This document shows, piece after piece, positions 43,261-52,625 of a stretch of DNA of 64,000 nt (positions are counted from its first letter, which is position 1; each line of letters opens with the position of its first letter). The translations under genes and the position numbers were made by a program. The notes beneath the pieces were generated by a model. It saw only the letters and a program-made list of their open reading frames with translations. It searched no databases and was not told the DNA's origin. Origin of the DNA: Aminobacter niigataensis (GTDB lineage: Bacteria; Pseudomonadota; Alphaproteobacteria; Rhizobiales; Rhizobiaceae); contig NZ_JACHOT010000004.1 in NCBI RefSeq assembly GCF_014200015.1, positions 372,001 through 436,000 on the forward strand, read 5' to 3'.

Positions 43261-44363
43261 GCCTTGGCTCCCCGCCTGCCGGAGCCGACGACCGGTGCTG
43301 AGACGCTGTCCAGCGGCCAGCGCGAGCGCGGCACGAAATCGAATGCATCAGGCTCGGCCAGCCCGGCGCGCAGCCGCTCGATGCCGGCCCAGGCGATCAT
43401 CGCGGCATTGTCTGTGCAAAGCCACATGGGCGGTGCGATGAAGCTGAAGCCATTCTCGGCGCACAGCGCTTCCAGGCATGCACGGATCTGCTTGTTGGCG
43501 GCGACACCGCCAGCGACGACCAGCGCCGGCGTGGCGACATGCGAGTACTCGGCGCGGAAGCGGGCCAGCGCGCGCTTGACGCGGTCGCCGAGGGTGTCGG
43601 TGACGGCGGTCTGGAAGGAGGCGCAGATGTCGGCGACATCCTGGTCGCTCAACGGTGCCACTGAAGTTGCTGCCTGGCGCACCGAGGTCTTGAGGCCGGA
43701 GAAGGAGAAATCGGGCTGGGCCGAACCCTTCATCGGACGCGGGAAGACGAAGCGGGTGGCGTCGCCAGACTGCGCCGCCTTCTCGACATTGGGGCCGCCG
43801 GGATAGGGCAGGGCCAGCATCTTGGCGGTCTTGTCGAAGGCTTCGCCAAGCGCGTCGTCGATCGTGGTGGCCCAGCGCTGGTAGTCGCCGACGCCGCGCA
43901 CCAGAACGATCTGGGTGTGGCCGCCGGAGACGAGGAGCAGAAGGTATGGGAATTCGAGCCCGTCGGTCAGCCGCGCGGTGAGCGCGTGGCCTTCGAGATG
44001 GTTGATGGCGATCAGCGGCTTGCCAGACGAAGCGGCAATTGCCTTGGCCGTCATCAGCCCGACGATCAGTCCACCGACAAGGCCGGGGCCGGCGGTGGCG
44101 GCGACTGCGTCGATGTCAGCGAGCGACAGGCCGGAATCCTCAAGTGCGGCCTCGACAATGCCGTCGAGCGCCTCGACATGGGCGCGTGCGGCGATCTCAG
44201 GCACGACGCCGCCGAAGGCTGCGTGTTCCTCGATCTGGCTGAACACCGTGCTCGACAGGATCACCGGCTTCTTGCCTGCCTCGAGCGCAACGACGCTGGC
44301 TGCGGTTTCGTCGCAACTGGTCTCGATGCCGAGAACACGGATCAATTGGTCGCTACCCTGCAT
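43257..44363 (-). CDS. tsaD: tRNA threonylcarbamoyladenosine synthase subunit TsaD
   Basis: The Kae1/Gcp subunit that transfers the threonylcarbamoyl group to A37 of ANN-decoding tRNAs. 368 aa. The ASKHA fold has [14 protein letters not shown] (~residue 12), the metal-binding His122 and His126 ([13 protein letters not shown]), [16 protein letters not shown] (~142), and the C-terminal [13 protein letters not shown] and [12 protein letters not shown] with the metal-binding Asp. First gene of its minus-strand operon. It is divergent from hemC with 77 bases between the starts. Confidence 0.97.
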   Translation of the reverse strand: MQGSDQLIRVLGIETSCDETAASVVALEAGKKPVILSSTVFSQIEEHAAFGGVVPEIAARAHVEALDGIVEAALEDSGLSLADIDAVAATAGPGLVGGLIVGLMTAKAIAASSGKPLIAINHLEGHALTARLTDGLEFPYLLLLVSGGHTQIVLVRGVGDYQRWATTIDDALGEAFDKTAKMLALPYPGGPNVEKAAQSGDATRFVFPRPMKGSAQPDFSFSGLKTSVRQAATSVAPLSDQDVADICASFQTAVTDTLGDRVKRALARFRAEYSHVATPALVVAGGVAANKQIRACLEALCAENGFSFIAPPMWLCTDNAAMIAWAGIERLRAGLAEPDAFDFVPRSRWPLDSVSAPVVGSGRRGAKA

Positions 44364-44440
44364 GATTGCCCGGTGGTAATTTCCTAGATAGGAGGTACGG
44401 GACCGCCCCGCCAGCGCGGGGTTATCACGGACCAAGCGCT

Positions 44441-45370
44441 ATGCAAACTAGAGCCTTGAGAATCGGAACCCGCGGCAGCCTGCTAGCGCTTGCGCAAGCG
44501 CATGAGACGCGCGCGCGTCTGATGGCGGCGCATGGCCTGCCGGAAGAGGCGTTCGAGATCGTGGTGATCGCCACCAGCGGCGACCGCATCCAGGACCGGC
44601 CGTTGGCGCTGGCCGGCGGCAAGGGCCTGTTCACCAAGGAACTCGAAGAGGCGATGTACGCCGACGAGATCGATTTCGCCGTGCATTCGTCCAAGGACAT
44701 GCCGACGCAACTGCCCGACGGGCTGGAACTTTCGGCGTTCCTGCCGCGCGAGGACCCGCGCGACGCCTTCATCGGACGGGCGGCGCCCAGCATCGCGGAG
44801 TTGCCGGAGGGTGCAGTCGTGGGCTCTTCGTCGCTGAGGCGGCAGGCGCTGATCCGGCGCATGCGCCCTGACCTCGACGTGGTGATGTTCCGCGGCAATG
44901 TGCAGACTCGCCTGCGAAAGCTCGACGAGGGCGTGGCCCAGGGCACCATCCTCGCCAATGCCGGCCTGCGCCGGCTCGGCCTTGCGGACATCATCACCGA
45001 CCTGATGCCGCTGGACGTGTTTCCGCCGGCGCCGGGGCAAGGTGCTATCTGCATCGAAAGCCGCATCGGCGACAGTCGCGTGCGCAACATGCTTGCGGCG
45101 ATCGACCACAAGCCGACCGGACAAGCGCTGGCCTGCGAACGGGCGTTTCTTGCGGCGCTCGACGGTTCGTGCCGGACGCCGATTGCCGGATACGCTATGA
45201 TCGACGGTGACAGGCTGTCCTTTGAAGGTTTGATCCTGACACCGGACGGTACCTTGTCGCACGAAGCCAAGGCCGAGGGCCGGGCGGCAGACGCTGCTGA
45301 AATCGGCCGCAAGGCCGGCGAAGACGTCAGGGCACGCGCCGGCGAAAAGTTCTTCGAGGGATGGAGCTAG
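44441..45370 (+). CDS. hemC: Porphobilinogen deaminase (hydroxymethylbilane synthase)
   Basis: Polymerises four porphobilinogens into hydroxymethylbilane in heme synthesis. 309 aa. Features are [13 protein letters not shown] (residues 8-20), [14 protein letters not shown] (59-72), the catalytic Asp86 in HSSKDMPT, the basic SSSLRRQA (129-136), [10 protein letters not shown] and Cys244 (LDGSCRTPI), which carries the dipyrromethane cofactor. The ATG at 44441 is chosen over the longer frame by comparison with the family. The hemD start follows the stop directly. Confidence 0.97.
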   Translation: MQTRALRIGTRGSLLALAQAHETRARLMAAHGLPEEAFEIVVIATSGDRIQDRPLALAGGKGLFTKELEEAMYADEIDFAVHSSKDMPTQLPDGLELSAFLPREDPRDAFIGRAAPSIAELPEGAVVGSSSLRRQALIRRMRPDLDVVMFRGNVQTRLRKLDEGVAQGTILANAGLRRLGLADIITDLMPLDVFPPAPGQGAICIESRIGDSRVRNMLAAIDHKPTGQALACERAFLAALDGSCRTPIAGYAMIDGDRLSFEGLILTPDGTLSHEAKAEGRAADAAEIGRKAGEDVRARAGEKFFEGWS

Positions 45371-46087
45371 ATGGCACGCCGTGTGCTGGTGACGAGGCCG
45401 GATCCCGGCGCCACCCGCACCGCGCGGCGCCTTGAAGCGCTCGGCTTCGAACCAGTCCTGCTGCCGCTTTCCGAAACCCAGCCGCTGCCGGTGACGCGCG
45501 AAAGCGTGCCGACCAACGCCACTGCTGTTGCTGTGACCAGCGCCAATGCGCTCCGCCATGCGCCGAGCGGGCTGGTCGAGCGGCTCAGCCACCTGCCTTG
45601 CCACGCGGTGGGCGCACGGACCGCGGAGGGCGCGCGCAAGGCGGGTTTTTCCTCCGTCAACGAAGGGCCGGGCGATGCGGCAGGCCTCGCCGACATGATC
45701 GCCATCGAGCTGGGCAAGGCAACGCTGGCCTATCTCTGCGGACGCGTGCGAATGCCGGATTTCGAACGGCGTCTCGGCGCAAACGGCATCAAGGTCGTGC
45801 CGATCGAAACCTACGACACGATAGCCCTTTCACCGCCGCCTTCGTTCGTGCGCCAGCAACTCGGCGGCCAGCCGGTCGACGCGGTACTGATCTATTCGGC
45901 CCGGGCGGCAGCCGCATTCGGTACGCTGATGGAAATGCAGGCCGAGGCGGATTTCCTGATACGGGGTGCGACGTGTTTCTGCCTGTCGGGGCGTATTGCG
46001 TCGGCGCTGGGCGACGGCTTCAACGTCGAGGTCGCGCCCGATCCCAACGAGGATGCGTTGCTCGATCTTCTTGGCTTGCCGGACTGA
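45371..46087 (+). CDS. hemD: Uroporphyrinogen-III synthase
   Basis: Cyclises hydroxymethylbilane with inversion of ring D. 238 aa. The family is poorly conserved, but RRVLVTRPDPGATRTARRLEALGFEPVLLPLSE (residues ~3-35) at the N-terminus, VAVTSANALRH and the C-terminal AVLIYSARAAAAF and FCLSGRIASALGD are the usual blocks. Its ATG follows the hemC TAG with no gap. Confidence 0.92.
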   Translation: MARRVLVTRPDPGATRTARRLEALGFEPVLLPLSETQPLPVTRESVPTNATAVAVTSANALRHAPSGLVERLSHLPCHAVGARTAEGARKAGFSSVNEGPGDAAGLADMIAIELGKATLAYLCGRVRMPDFERRLGANGIKVVPIETYDTIALSPPPSFVRQQLGGQPVDAVLIYSARAAAAFGTLMEMQAEADFLIRGATCFCLSGRIASALGDGFNVEVAPDPNEDALLDLLGLPD

Positions 46088-46208
46088 CGTTGCGTTGACC
46101 GTGCCATCACGCGGCCTTTTTTCGCTGGACGGTGGGTGTTACTGATTTTGATCTTCGACCCCGCAACCGCCGCGGGACATGTGCCAACGAAATCTCGGAG
46201 CCCCAAGC

Positions 46209-47579
46209 ATGGTCAAGACGCCGAAGACGCGCCACTCGAAGACGCATCGCGAGCCGGTCACGATCGAGCTGGAGCCAGGCGCGGTGTCGCGCGTCGAGGA
46301 CGTCGCCAAGGCCGAGGCCGTGGCGGAGGCCGAAAGCGTTTCGGCGACGATGGGTGACGAGGCGGTGGCAGAGCCCGCTGCCAGCGAGCCGAAAGCGCCG
46401 GCCGATACCGATTATGCCTCCTACAGCTACGATTTCGACAATGGGCAGCAGGCGCAGCAGCCGAAAGCCGAGGCACCGGCACGTGCCGCAGCATCGAATG
46501 CCGGCAGTTCATACGCCTCGAGTTCGGCTGCTTCCACGTCAACTCCGGTGCGGCAGTCGACGTCCGGTATCCTGCCGGGTCTCGCCGGTGGCCTGATCGC
46601 GCTTCTGGTGGCCGGCGGGCTGCAATATGCAGGCGTGCTGGACAGACCAGGCAGCGCGGGCGGCAGCGGCGACGAGCAGTTGCAGGCCGAGATCGCTTCT
46701 CTGAAGTCGCAGGTCGCCGATATCGGCGCTTCGAGCGGGGGCGGCGAGCTCAAGGGGCAGGTCGACGGCATTTCCGCAGCGGTCCAGGAAGTGAAATCCG
46801 AGATCGAGGCGCTGAAGACGGCGGCCGGCCAGGCCGGATCGGGCGAGGCGCTTGCAGGGCTCGACGGCCGCATCAAGCAGATCGAGGCGACCGTTGCCAC
46901 GCTCGGCCAGAACGGGGCGGCGTCGACCGAGTTCGCGGCGCTGAACGAACGCCTTGCCGGGCTCGACGCGGCAGTGAAGTCGGCAGGTGAGGCAGCGACT
47001 GCCGACGACGGCAAGATCGCGACGCTGGAGCAGTCGGTTTCCGCGCTCGCCTCCAAGGTCGAGGCGCAGGCGTCCCAGCCCAAGATCGCGCTGGCGATCG
47101 CCGCATCGGCGCTCAAGGCAGCCGTCGACCGGGGTGGCGCCTTCGGCGCCGAACTCGAAACCTTCGCCGCCATTTCGCCCGACGCGCCAGAGTTGGCCAC
47201 GCTCAGGGCGCATGCCGAAAAGGGCGTGGCGACACGGGCCGACATCGTCGCCGAGACCGACGCCGCCGCCAACGCGATGATCGCGGCGGCGAAGCCGGTC
47301 AATCCCGACGCCGGCGTGTTCGAGCGCCTGGTTTCGAGCGCCGAACAATTGGTCAAGGTGCGGCCGATCGGCGCCGTCGAAGGCGCTGGCGCGCCAGAAA
47401 CGGTGGCGCGCATGGAACTGGCGGTCAGCCAGGGCGACTTCGCCAAGGCAATTGCCGAATACGAGACGCTGCCGGATACGGCCAAGGCGGCGGGTGCCGA
47501 CTTTGCCGCCAAGCTCAAGGCGCGGCTGGAGGTCGAGACGCTGGTAGACCAGCTCGTCGCCAATGCGATGAAGGCGTGA
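46209..47579 (+). CDS. Mitofilin (Mic60)-like membrane protein, COG4223
   Basis: A 456-aa inner-membrane protein resembling alphaproteobacterial Mic60, the relative of mitofilin that shapes crista-like membranes. A charged, low-complexity N-terminus (~residues 1-115) is followed by one membrane helix (ILPGLAGGLIALLVAGGL, ~118-136), a long coiled-coil region (~150-310; repeated LKSQVADI-, VQEVKSEIEALK-type heptads) and a C-terminal helical domain (~310-456). GGAG precedes ATG 46209. Location between hemD and hemY is the known position of Mic60 in many alphaproteobacteria, which supports the assignment. Confidence 0.82.
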   Translation: MVKTPKTRHSKTHREPVTIELEPGAVSRVEDVAKAEAVAEAESVSATMGDEAVAEPAASEPKAPADTDYASYSYDFDNGQQAQQPKAEAPARAAASNAGSSYASSSAASTSTPVRQSTSGILPGLAGGLIALLVAGGLQYAGVLDRPGSAGGSGDEQLQAEIASLKSQVADIGASSGGGELKGQVDGISAAVQEVKSEIEALKTAAGQAGSGEALAGLDGRIKQIEATVATLGQNGAASTEFAALNERLAGLDAAVKSAGEAATADDGKIATLEQSVSALASKVEAQASQPKIALAIAASALKAAVDRGGAFGAELETFAAISPDAPELATLRAHAEKGVATRADIVAETDAAANAMIAAAKPVNPDAGVFERLVSSAEQLVKVRPIGAVEGAGAPETVARMELAVSQGDFAKAIAEYETLPDTAKAAGADFAAKLKARLEVETLVDQLVANAMKA

Positions 47580-47589
47580 GGAACATCAG

Positions 47590-49170
47590 ATGATACGCAT
47601 CCTGTTCTTCCTCGCCGTCGTCTTTGGGCTCGGGCTCGGTTTTGCCTGGCTGGCGGATCGCCCGGGCGACATGGTGGTGACCTTCGGCGGCTACCAGTAC
47701 CAGGTCAGCCTGATGGTGGCTGCGGTGGCCGTGACGGCCATCGTGGTTGCGGTGATGTTGTCGTGGTGGCTGACCAAGTCGCTGTGGAACAGCCCCTATG
47801 CCATCGCCCGGCATTTCCGCGCCCGCCGCCGCGACCGTGGCTACCAGGCCCTGTCGACCGGCATGATCGCAGCCGGTGCCGGCGATGCGGCGCTCGCGCG
47901 CAAGAAGAACAAGGAAGCGGCAAAGCTGATCCGCTCCGACCAGGAGCCGCTGATCCAGCTGCTCGATGCCCAGGCGGCACTGCTCGAAGGCGACCATGAC
48001 GGCGCGCGGCAGAAATTCGAGGCCATGCTTGACGATCCCGAGATGCGGCTGCTCGGCCTGCGCGGGCTCTATCTCGAGGCCGAAAGGCTTGGCGATCGCT
48101 CGGCCGCCCGCCACTATGCCGGGCGCGCCGCAGGCCTTGCGCCACAGCTCGCCTGGGCGGCGGATTCGACACTGGAGGAAAAGGCCGAGCGCGGCGACTG
48201 GGATGGCGCCCTGGCGCTGGTCGATGCCCAGAAATCGACACGGCAGATCGAGCGCGACGTCGCCAACAACCGCCGCTCGGTGCTGCTGACGGCCAAGGCG
48301 ATGTCGCTGTTCGAGAGCGACTTCAATACGGCGCGGACCGCGGCACTGGAAGCCAACCGGCTGCGGCCGGAGTTCGGCCCGGCGGCCATCATCGCTGCCA
48401 AGGCGCTGTTCCGCCAGAACGACGTGCGCAAGGGCTCGAAAGCGCTGGAAGGCGCGTGGAAGGCCGAACCGCTGCCAGATATCGCCGAGCTCTATGTCCA
48501 TGGCCGACCCGGCGATGCGGTGCTCGACCGGCTGGCACGGGCCAAGAAGCTGCAATCGCTGAAGCAGAACCACCCTGAATCCTCGCTTGCCGTGGCGCGG
48601 GCGGCGCTGGAGGCACAGGATTATGCGCTGGCACGCGCCGAGGCCGAGGCGGCGGCCCGGATGCAGCCGCGCGAGGGCGCCTATCTGCTGCTCGCCGACA
48701 TCGAGGAAGCCGAGACCGGCAACCAAGGCAAGGTGCGCCAGTGGCTTGCCAAGGCGGTGCGGGCGCCGCGCGACCCGGCATGGGTCGCCGACGGCGTCGT
48801 TTCCGAGCGCTGGGCGCCGTTCTCGCCGGTGACCGGCAGACTTGACGCCTTCGAATGGAAGGCGCCTGAGGAGCGTCTCGGCCATCTCATCGAACAGCAA
48901 GACGAGGAGCCGGAAGCACGCGTGGCGATCCCGGCGATCCGGGCCGCACAGCCCGCCGGCGATGACATCGTCGAGGTGGAAAGCGACGTCGAGGTGATGC
49001 CGGAAAAGACGACTGAGACAGCCACGGCAAAAGTCGTTCCGCCGACGCCGGATGGTGTCGCCGGGGTGGTGGACGAGGACGAGGCAGAGCCGATCCGGCT
49101 TCCCGACGACCCGGGTGTCGACCCCGAGGTGGAACGGGAAAACGCCCAGCGGCGTTTCCGTTTGTTTTGA
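47590..49170 (+). CDS. hemY: HemY family protein
   Basis: A 526-aa membrane protein with two N-terminal helices (LFFLAVVFGLGLGFAWL and VSLMVAAVAVTAIVVAVMLSWW) joined by FGGYQYQVS, the HemY N-terminal domain. A TPR-rich helical region follows (~residues 90-400). The last ~90 residues are acidic and disordered (VEVESDVEVM, VVDEDEAEP). HemY of this type is linked by position to heme genes, but its activity is unsettled; it is not the protoporphyrinogen oxidase also called HemY. It starts 10 bases after the Mic60-like gene. Confidence 0.92.
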   Translation: MIRILFFLAVVFGLGLGFAWLADRPGDMVVTFGGYQYQVSLMVAAVAVTAIVVAVMLSWWLTKSLWNSPYAIARHFRARRRDRGYQALSTGMIAAGAGDAALARKKNKEAAKLIRSDQEPLIQLLDAQAALLEGDHDGARQKFEAMLDDPEMRLLGLRGLYLEAERLGDRSAARHYAGRAAGLAPQLAWAADSTLEEKAERGDWDGALALVDAQKSTRQIERDVANNRRSVLLTAKAMSLFESDFNTARTAALEANRLRPEFGPAAIIAAKALFRQNDVRKGSKALEGAWKAEPLPDIAELYVHGRPGDAVLDRLARAKKLQSLKQNHPESSLAVARAALEAQDYALARAEAEAAARMQPREGAYLLLADIEEAETGNQGKVRQWLAKAVRAPRDPAWVADGVVSERWAPFSPVTGRLDAFEWKAPEERLGHLIEQQDEEPEARVAIPAIRAAQPAGDDIVEVESDVEVMPEKTTETATAKVVPPTPDGVAGVVDEDEAEPIRLPDDPGVDPEVERENAQRRFRLF

Positions 49171-49218
49171 TTATCGGCCAACCCTAAATCTAGGCTTGGC
49201 CCCAAACAGGATTCGCCA

Positions 49219-49698
49219 ATGTTCGAGCGCATGATTTCGTTTCTGAAGGATCTGCCGTCGGCGGGCACGAGGCAATCGAGCGAGGACGACCCGCGCGTCG
49301 CCGCAGCGGCGCTGATGTATCACGTCATGGACGCCGACGGCGACCGGCAGGACGTCGAATGGGAGCGCGTCAAGCAGCTGCTGGCCAAGAGTTACGGCAT
49401 TTCGGGTGGCGAACTCGACCGGCTGGCGAAGGCCGGCGAGCAGGCGGACAACGAGGCGATCGATCTCTACGCCTTCACCAGCGTGCTCAAGCGCAGCCTC
49501 GACGACGAGGCGCGCAAGGACTTCATCGGCATGATGTGGGAGATCGTTTATGCCGATGGCGAGCTGCACGAGATGGAGGACAACACCATCTGGCGCATCG
49601 CCGAATTGATCGGCGTCGAAAGCCGCGATCGCATCGAGGCCAAGCGCACGGCGGCGCAGAAGGCGCGGCGTTCCGTCGGACCCGAAGCGGACGAGTAG
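49219..49698 (+). CDS. TerB-like domain protein
   Basis: A 159-aa protein of the TerB-like helical family. The two repeated halves AALMYHVMDADGDRQDVEWERVKQLL (~residues 31-56) and FIGMMWEIVYADGELHEMEDNTIWRIAELIGV (~102-133) carry the conserved acidic D-G-x-x-x-x-x-E motifs that bind metal in TerB. It has no link to tellurite genes here; such proteins are common and mostly uncharacterised. It lies 48 bases after hemY and 7 before the amidotransferase gene. Confidence 0.88.
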   Translation: MFERMISFLKDLPSAGTRQSSEDDPRVAAAALMYHVMDADGDRQDVEWERVKQLLAKSYGISGGELDRLAKAGEQADNEAIDLYAFTSVLKRSLDDEARKDFIGMMWEIVYADGELHEMEDNTIWRIAELIGVESRDRIEAKRTAAQKARRSVGPEADE

Positions 49699-49705
49699 GC
49701 GCTCG

Positions 49706-50422
49706 ATGCCGGGCAAGGCGAGAGCGAAGATCCTGGTTGTCCTGCATCAGGAGCATTCCAGCGCCGGCCGTGTCGGCCATGTGCTGATCGAGAACGGTTT
49801 CGACCTCGATATCCGCCGGCCGCCGCTCGGCGACAACCTGCCCGAGACCCTTGTCGGACACGCCGGTGCTGTGGTGTTCGGCGGGCCGATGAGCGCCAAC
49901 GATCACGACGAATTCGTGCGCCGCGAGACCGACTGGCTGACCGTGCCGCTCAAGGAGAACCGGCCGTTCCTCGGCATCTGCCTTGGCGCGCAGATGCTGG
50001 TCAACCATCTCGGCGGCAAGGTCGAGGGCCATGGCGACGGGCTGGTGGAGATCGGTTGGTATCCGATCAAGGCGACCGAGGAGGGCCGCAAGCTGATGCA
50101 CTGGCCCGAAATGGTCTACCAGTTCCATCGCGAGGGCTTTTCTCTACCGAAAGACGCCGTTCTGCTGGCTTCTTCGGACACGTATCCCAACCAGGCTTTC
50201 CGTTATGGCGACAATGCCTGGGGCATCCAGTTCCACGCCGAGCTGACGCGCGTGATGATGCAGCGCTGGGTGGTGCGTGGGGCCGAACGCTTCGTCCTGC
50301 CCGGCGCACAGCCCGGACGCGACCATCTCGGTGGCCGGCTGATCTGGGACATGCACCTCAAGCGCTGGCTCGACGAGTTTCTGGTTGAGATATTTGGCCG
50401 GGGGATGGGAGTAAGGGAGTAA
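49706..50422 (+). CDS. Class I glutamine amidotransferase-like protein
   Basis: A 238-aa free-standing GATase1 domain. The nucleophile Cys92 is in FLGICLGAQML, the oxyanion glycine region in VFGGPMSAND (~residue 57), and the catalytic His is in WGIQFHAELT (~residue 178). Proteins of this kind are annotated as GMP-synthase-like; a free-standing one may act in polyamine breakdown or in another amide hydrolysis. The stop codon falls inside the second unit of an 8-bp tandem repeat, so the last residues (GMGVRE) derive from it. Confidence 0.9.
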   Translation: MPGKARAKILVVLHQEHSSAGRVGHVLIENGFDLDIRRPPLGDNLPETLVGHAGAVVFGGPMSANDHDEFVRRETDWLTVPLKENRPFLGICLGAQMLVNHLGGKVEGHGDGLVEIGWYPIKATEEGRKLMHWPEMVYQFHREGFSLPKDAVLLASSDTYPNQAFRYGDNAWGIQFHAELTRVMMQRWVVRGAERFVLPGAQPGRDHLGGRLIWDMHLKRWLDEFLVEIFGRGMGVRE

Positions 50423-50494
50423 GGGAGTAAGGGAGTAAGGGAGTAAGGGAGTAAGGGAGTAAGGGAGTAAGGGAGTAAGGGAGTAAGGGAGTAG
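50407..50494 (+). repeat. 8-bp tandem repeat (GGGAGTAA), about 11 units
   Basis: Ten perfect GGGAGTAA units and one final GGGAGTAG run from 50407 to 50494 without interruption. Unit 2 holds the stop codon of the amidotransferase. Because 8 is not a multiple of 3, each frame meets TAA once every three units, so copy changes after unit 2 cannot alter the protein. Confidence 0.97.
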
Positions 50495-50538
50495 GGGCTC
50501 CTCGGATAGATACTGCCCTATTCCCCTACCGCGTCCCG

Positions 50539-51780
50539 TCACACCCTTCCATCGAGGCGCCTGACCTTGCGCAGCTGCGGGAAGGTCCACGCCCAGATGC
50601 CGGCGACGGCTACGGCGCCGATGCCGCCGAAAACGACGGCAGGCACGGTTCCGATCAGGGCGGCCATGGTGCCGGCGCGGAATTCGCCGAGTTCGTTCGA
50701 CGCGCCGACGAAGACGCCGTTGACGGCGTTGACGCGGCCGCGGACACGATCCGGCGTCCACAGCTGGATCAGCGTCTCGCGGATGTAGACGCTGACCATG
50801 TCTGTCGCCCCGATCAGGGCAAGGGCGGTGATCGACAGCCAGGGAATGGTCGAGACGCCGAATATTGCCGTGACCACGCCGAACAAGGCGACGAAAACGA
50901 ACATCACGAGGCCGGCATGGTCGCGGATCGGATGGCCGGCAAGCCAGACGGCAACGACGATGGCGCCGACGCCGGGAGCGGCGCGCAGCATGCCAAGGCC
51001 CCATGGCCCGAGTTCGAGGATGTCGCGCGCATAGACCGGCAGGAGCGCGACGGCGCCCGACAGAAGCACGGCGAACAGGTCGAGCGAGATGGCGCCGAGC
51101 ACGATCTTTTCACCCCAGATGTAGCGGAAGCCGGCGAATAGCGTTTCGGCGGTCGACGCGTCCGTTTCGCTGCGCTGGGCCGGCTTCGGGATCGAAAAGA
51201 TCAGCACCGCCGAGGCGAGCATGATCGCGGTGGCCGCGCCATAGGCCGCTTCGGGCGAGACGCCATAGAGCAGGCCGCCCGCGACCGGCCCGACAATGGT
51301 GGCGGTCTGCCAGGCGGACGAGTTCCAGGCGACCGCGTTGGCGAAATCCTCAGCCGGAACCAGGTTGGCGACCAGCGAGGCCGACGCAGGGCCGAAAAAG
51401 GCGCGGGCAATGCCGAAGACGGCGAGCACGGTGAAGATCGGCAGCGGACCGGCGAGGCCGTGGAAGGTGAGGATCAGGAGGGCTGCTGCGCACGCGGTCT
51501 CGACGAGCGCCGCCAGCGCCATGATGAGCCGGCGGCCGAAGCGGTCGGCGACGACGCCAGTGACAAGCACCAGCAGCAAGGCCGGCGCGAACTGGATGAC
51601 GCCAACGAGGCCGAGGTCGAAGGGATTTCGCGTCAGGTCATAGATCTGCCAGCCGACGCCGACGGAGACGATCTGGGTGGAGAAGGTGGCGAGGAAACGC
51701 GCGATCCAGAAACGCGAGAACGCGCTATGGCGAAATGCGGCGAAGCGTTGTTCTGGCGCGGTTGCGGGATGGGCTGTCAT
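50539..51780 (-). CDS. MFS transporter (EntS-like)
   Basis: A 413-aa major facilitator with about 12 membrane helices. The first cytoplasmic loop motif is GVVADRFGRRLIMALAALVE (~residues 74-92). RFWIARFLATFSTQIVSVGVGWQIYDLTRNPFDLGLVG in helix 1-2 and the RARFFGPASASLVANLVP region fit the MFS_3/EntS exporters of siderophores and other small molecules. No siderophore gene is nearby, so the substrate is unknown. The ribosome-binding site is weak. Confidence 0.9.
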   Translation of the reverse strand: MTAHPATAPEQRFAAFRHSAFSRFWIARFLATFSTQIVSVGVGWQIYDLTRNPFDLGLVGVIQFAPALLLVLVTGVVADRFGRRLIMALAALVETACAAALLILTFHGLAGPLPIFTVLAVFGIARAFFGPASASLVANLVPAEDFANAVAWNSSAWQTATIVGPVAGGLLYGVSPEAAYGAATAIMLASAVLIFSIPKPAQRSETDASTAETLFAGFRYIWGEKIVLGAISLDLFAVLLSGAVALLPVYARDILELGPWGLGMLRAAPGVGAIVVAVWLAGHPIRDHAGLVMFVFVALFGVVTAIFGVSTIPWLSITALALIGATDMVSVYIRETLIQLWTPDRVRGRVNAVNGVFVGASNELGEFRAGTMAALIGTVPAVVFGGIGAVAVAGIWAWTFPQLRKVRRLDGRV

Positions 51781-51949
51781 GTGGTCCGGCGGGTTTCGAC
51801 GCCGGGTCAGATCGCCCCGGCGGAGGTGCCATAGCGCAGATCGGCGCCGGGCGGGCGATATTGTGCCGCTGGATCAAGCTTTTCGGCAAGGGTGCCAGCG
51901 TGGTCCGGCGCTTCAAGCCGCCGGACCACGCTGCGCGGCCGATGTGAGG

Positions 51950-52378
51950 CTATCTCACAAAGACCGTGACCGATCCGTCGGCCTCGATGCTGGCTGCGAC
52001 GATGGCCGAGGTGTCAACCGTTTCGGCGTCGAGCTTCGTCTTCAGCGCTTTGTTGGCCATGATCGCAGCCTGCACGCCGGTGATGTCGGCCTGATTGTCG
52101 CCGACGGCCTTGTCCAGCGCCTGCTTGTCGTCGCCGGTGGGCGACAGCTTGACGATGTTGACCGCGCCGACCGTGGTCATGGCCTGGATGGCGGTCGCGG
52201 TGTTCCTGCTGGCCTGGATGGCCGACAGGACTGTGCCGAGATCAGCCTTGGCGCCGGTGCTGGCCGTGGTGGAGGTGTCCACGGAGCGGGCTTCCGTGCT
52301 GGCCGCGCCACCGGCAAAGGCGGGCGTTGCGAGAGCGGTGGACGCAAGCAGGACCGCGATGGCGAGTGAATGTCTCAT
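51950..52378 (-). CDS. Secreted protein of unknown function
   Basis: A 142-aa protein with a signal peptide (residues 1-22, IAVLLASTALATPAFA) and a mature part rich in Ala, Thr and Asp (SVDTSTTASTGAKADLG, TAIQAMTTVGAVNIVKLSPTGDDKQALDKAV). No motif is recognised and there is no cysteine. The ribosome-binding site GAGGTAG is good. Confidence 0.75.
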   Translation of the reverse strand: MRHSLAIAVLLASTALATPAFAGGAASTEARSVDTSTTASTGAKADLGTVLSAIQASRNTATAIQAMTTVGAVNIVKLSPTGDDKQALDKAVGDNQADITGVQAAIMANKALKTKLDAETVDTSAIVAASIEADGSVTVFVR

Positions 52379-52625
52379 CTTCTACCTCTTCGAATTTCAC
52401 CCCTTCGCGCCGGGTTAACCGGCCGGAGCGGCATCGGTTCCGTCCGAAAAGGCCCCGGCAAGCTCGATGTTATGAGCGGCAGGCGCCGCAGCGCGTTCGT
52501 TTCCATGGCGTTGCGGCAGATCGTGCCGAAGCGATCATATTGCATTGCAACATAGTTTGAGTTGTCCTGCCGGACTGCGTCGCCGATCCTGCCCGCATGT
52601 CCAGCAGCCTCATCCCCGCCAACTC

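Noticed and set aside
41960-43348. Single 462-codon minus-strand frame covering gpsA and the YciI gene
   Set aside because: Only the last 98 codons are real (YciI); the upstream part is gpsA read out of frame.
49219-49698. Tellurite resistance gene
   Set aside because: TerB-like domain only; no terA, terC, terD or terZ nearby, so no resistance role is claimed.
50407-50494. CRISPR array or phase-variation switch
   Set aside because: An 8-bp unit is too short for CRISPR. The stop codon falls in unit 2 whatever the later copy number, so on/off switching of this gene is not expected.
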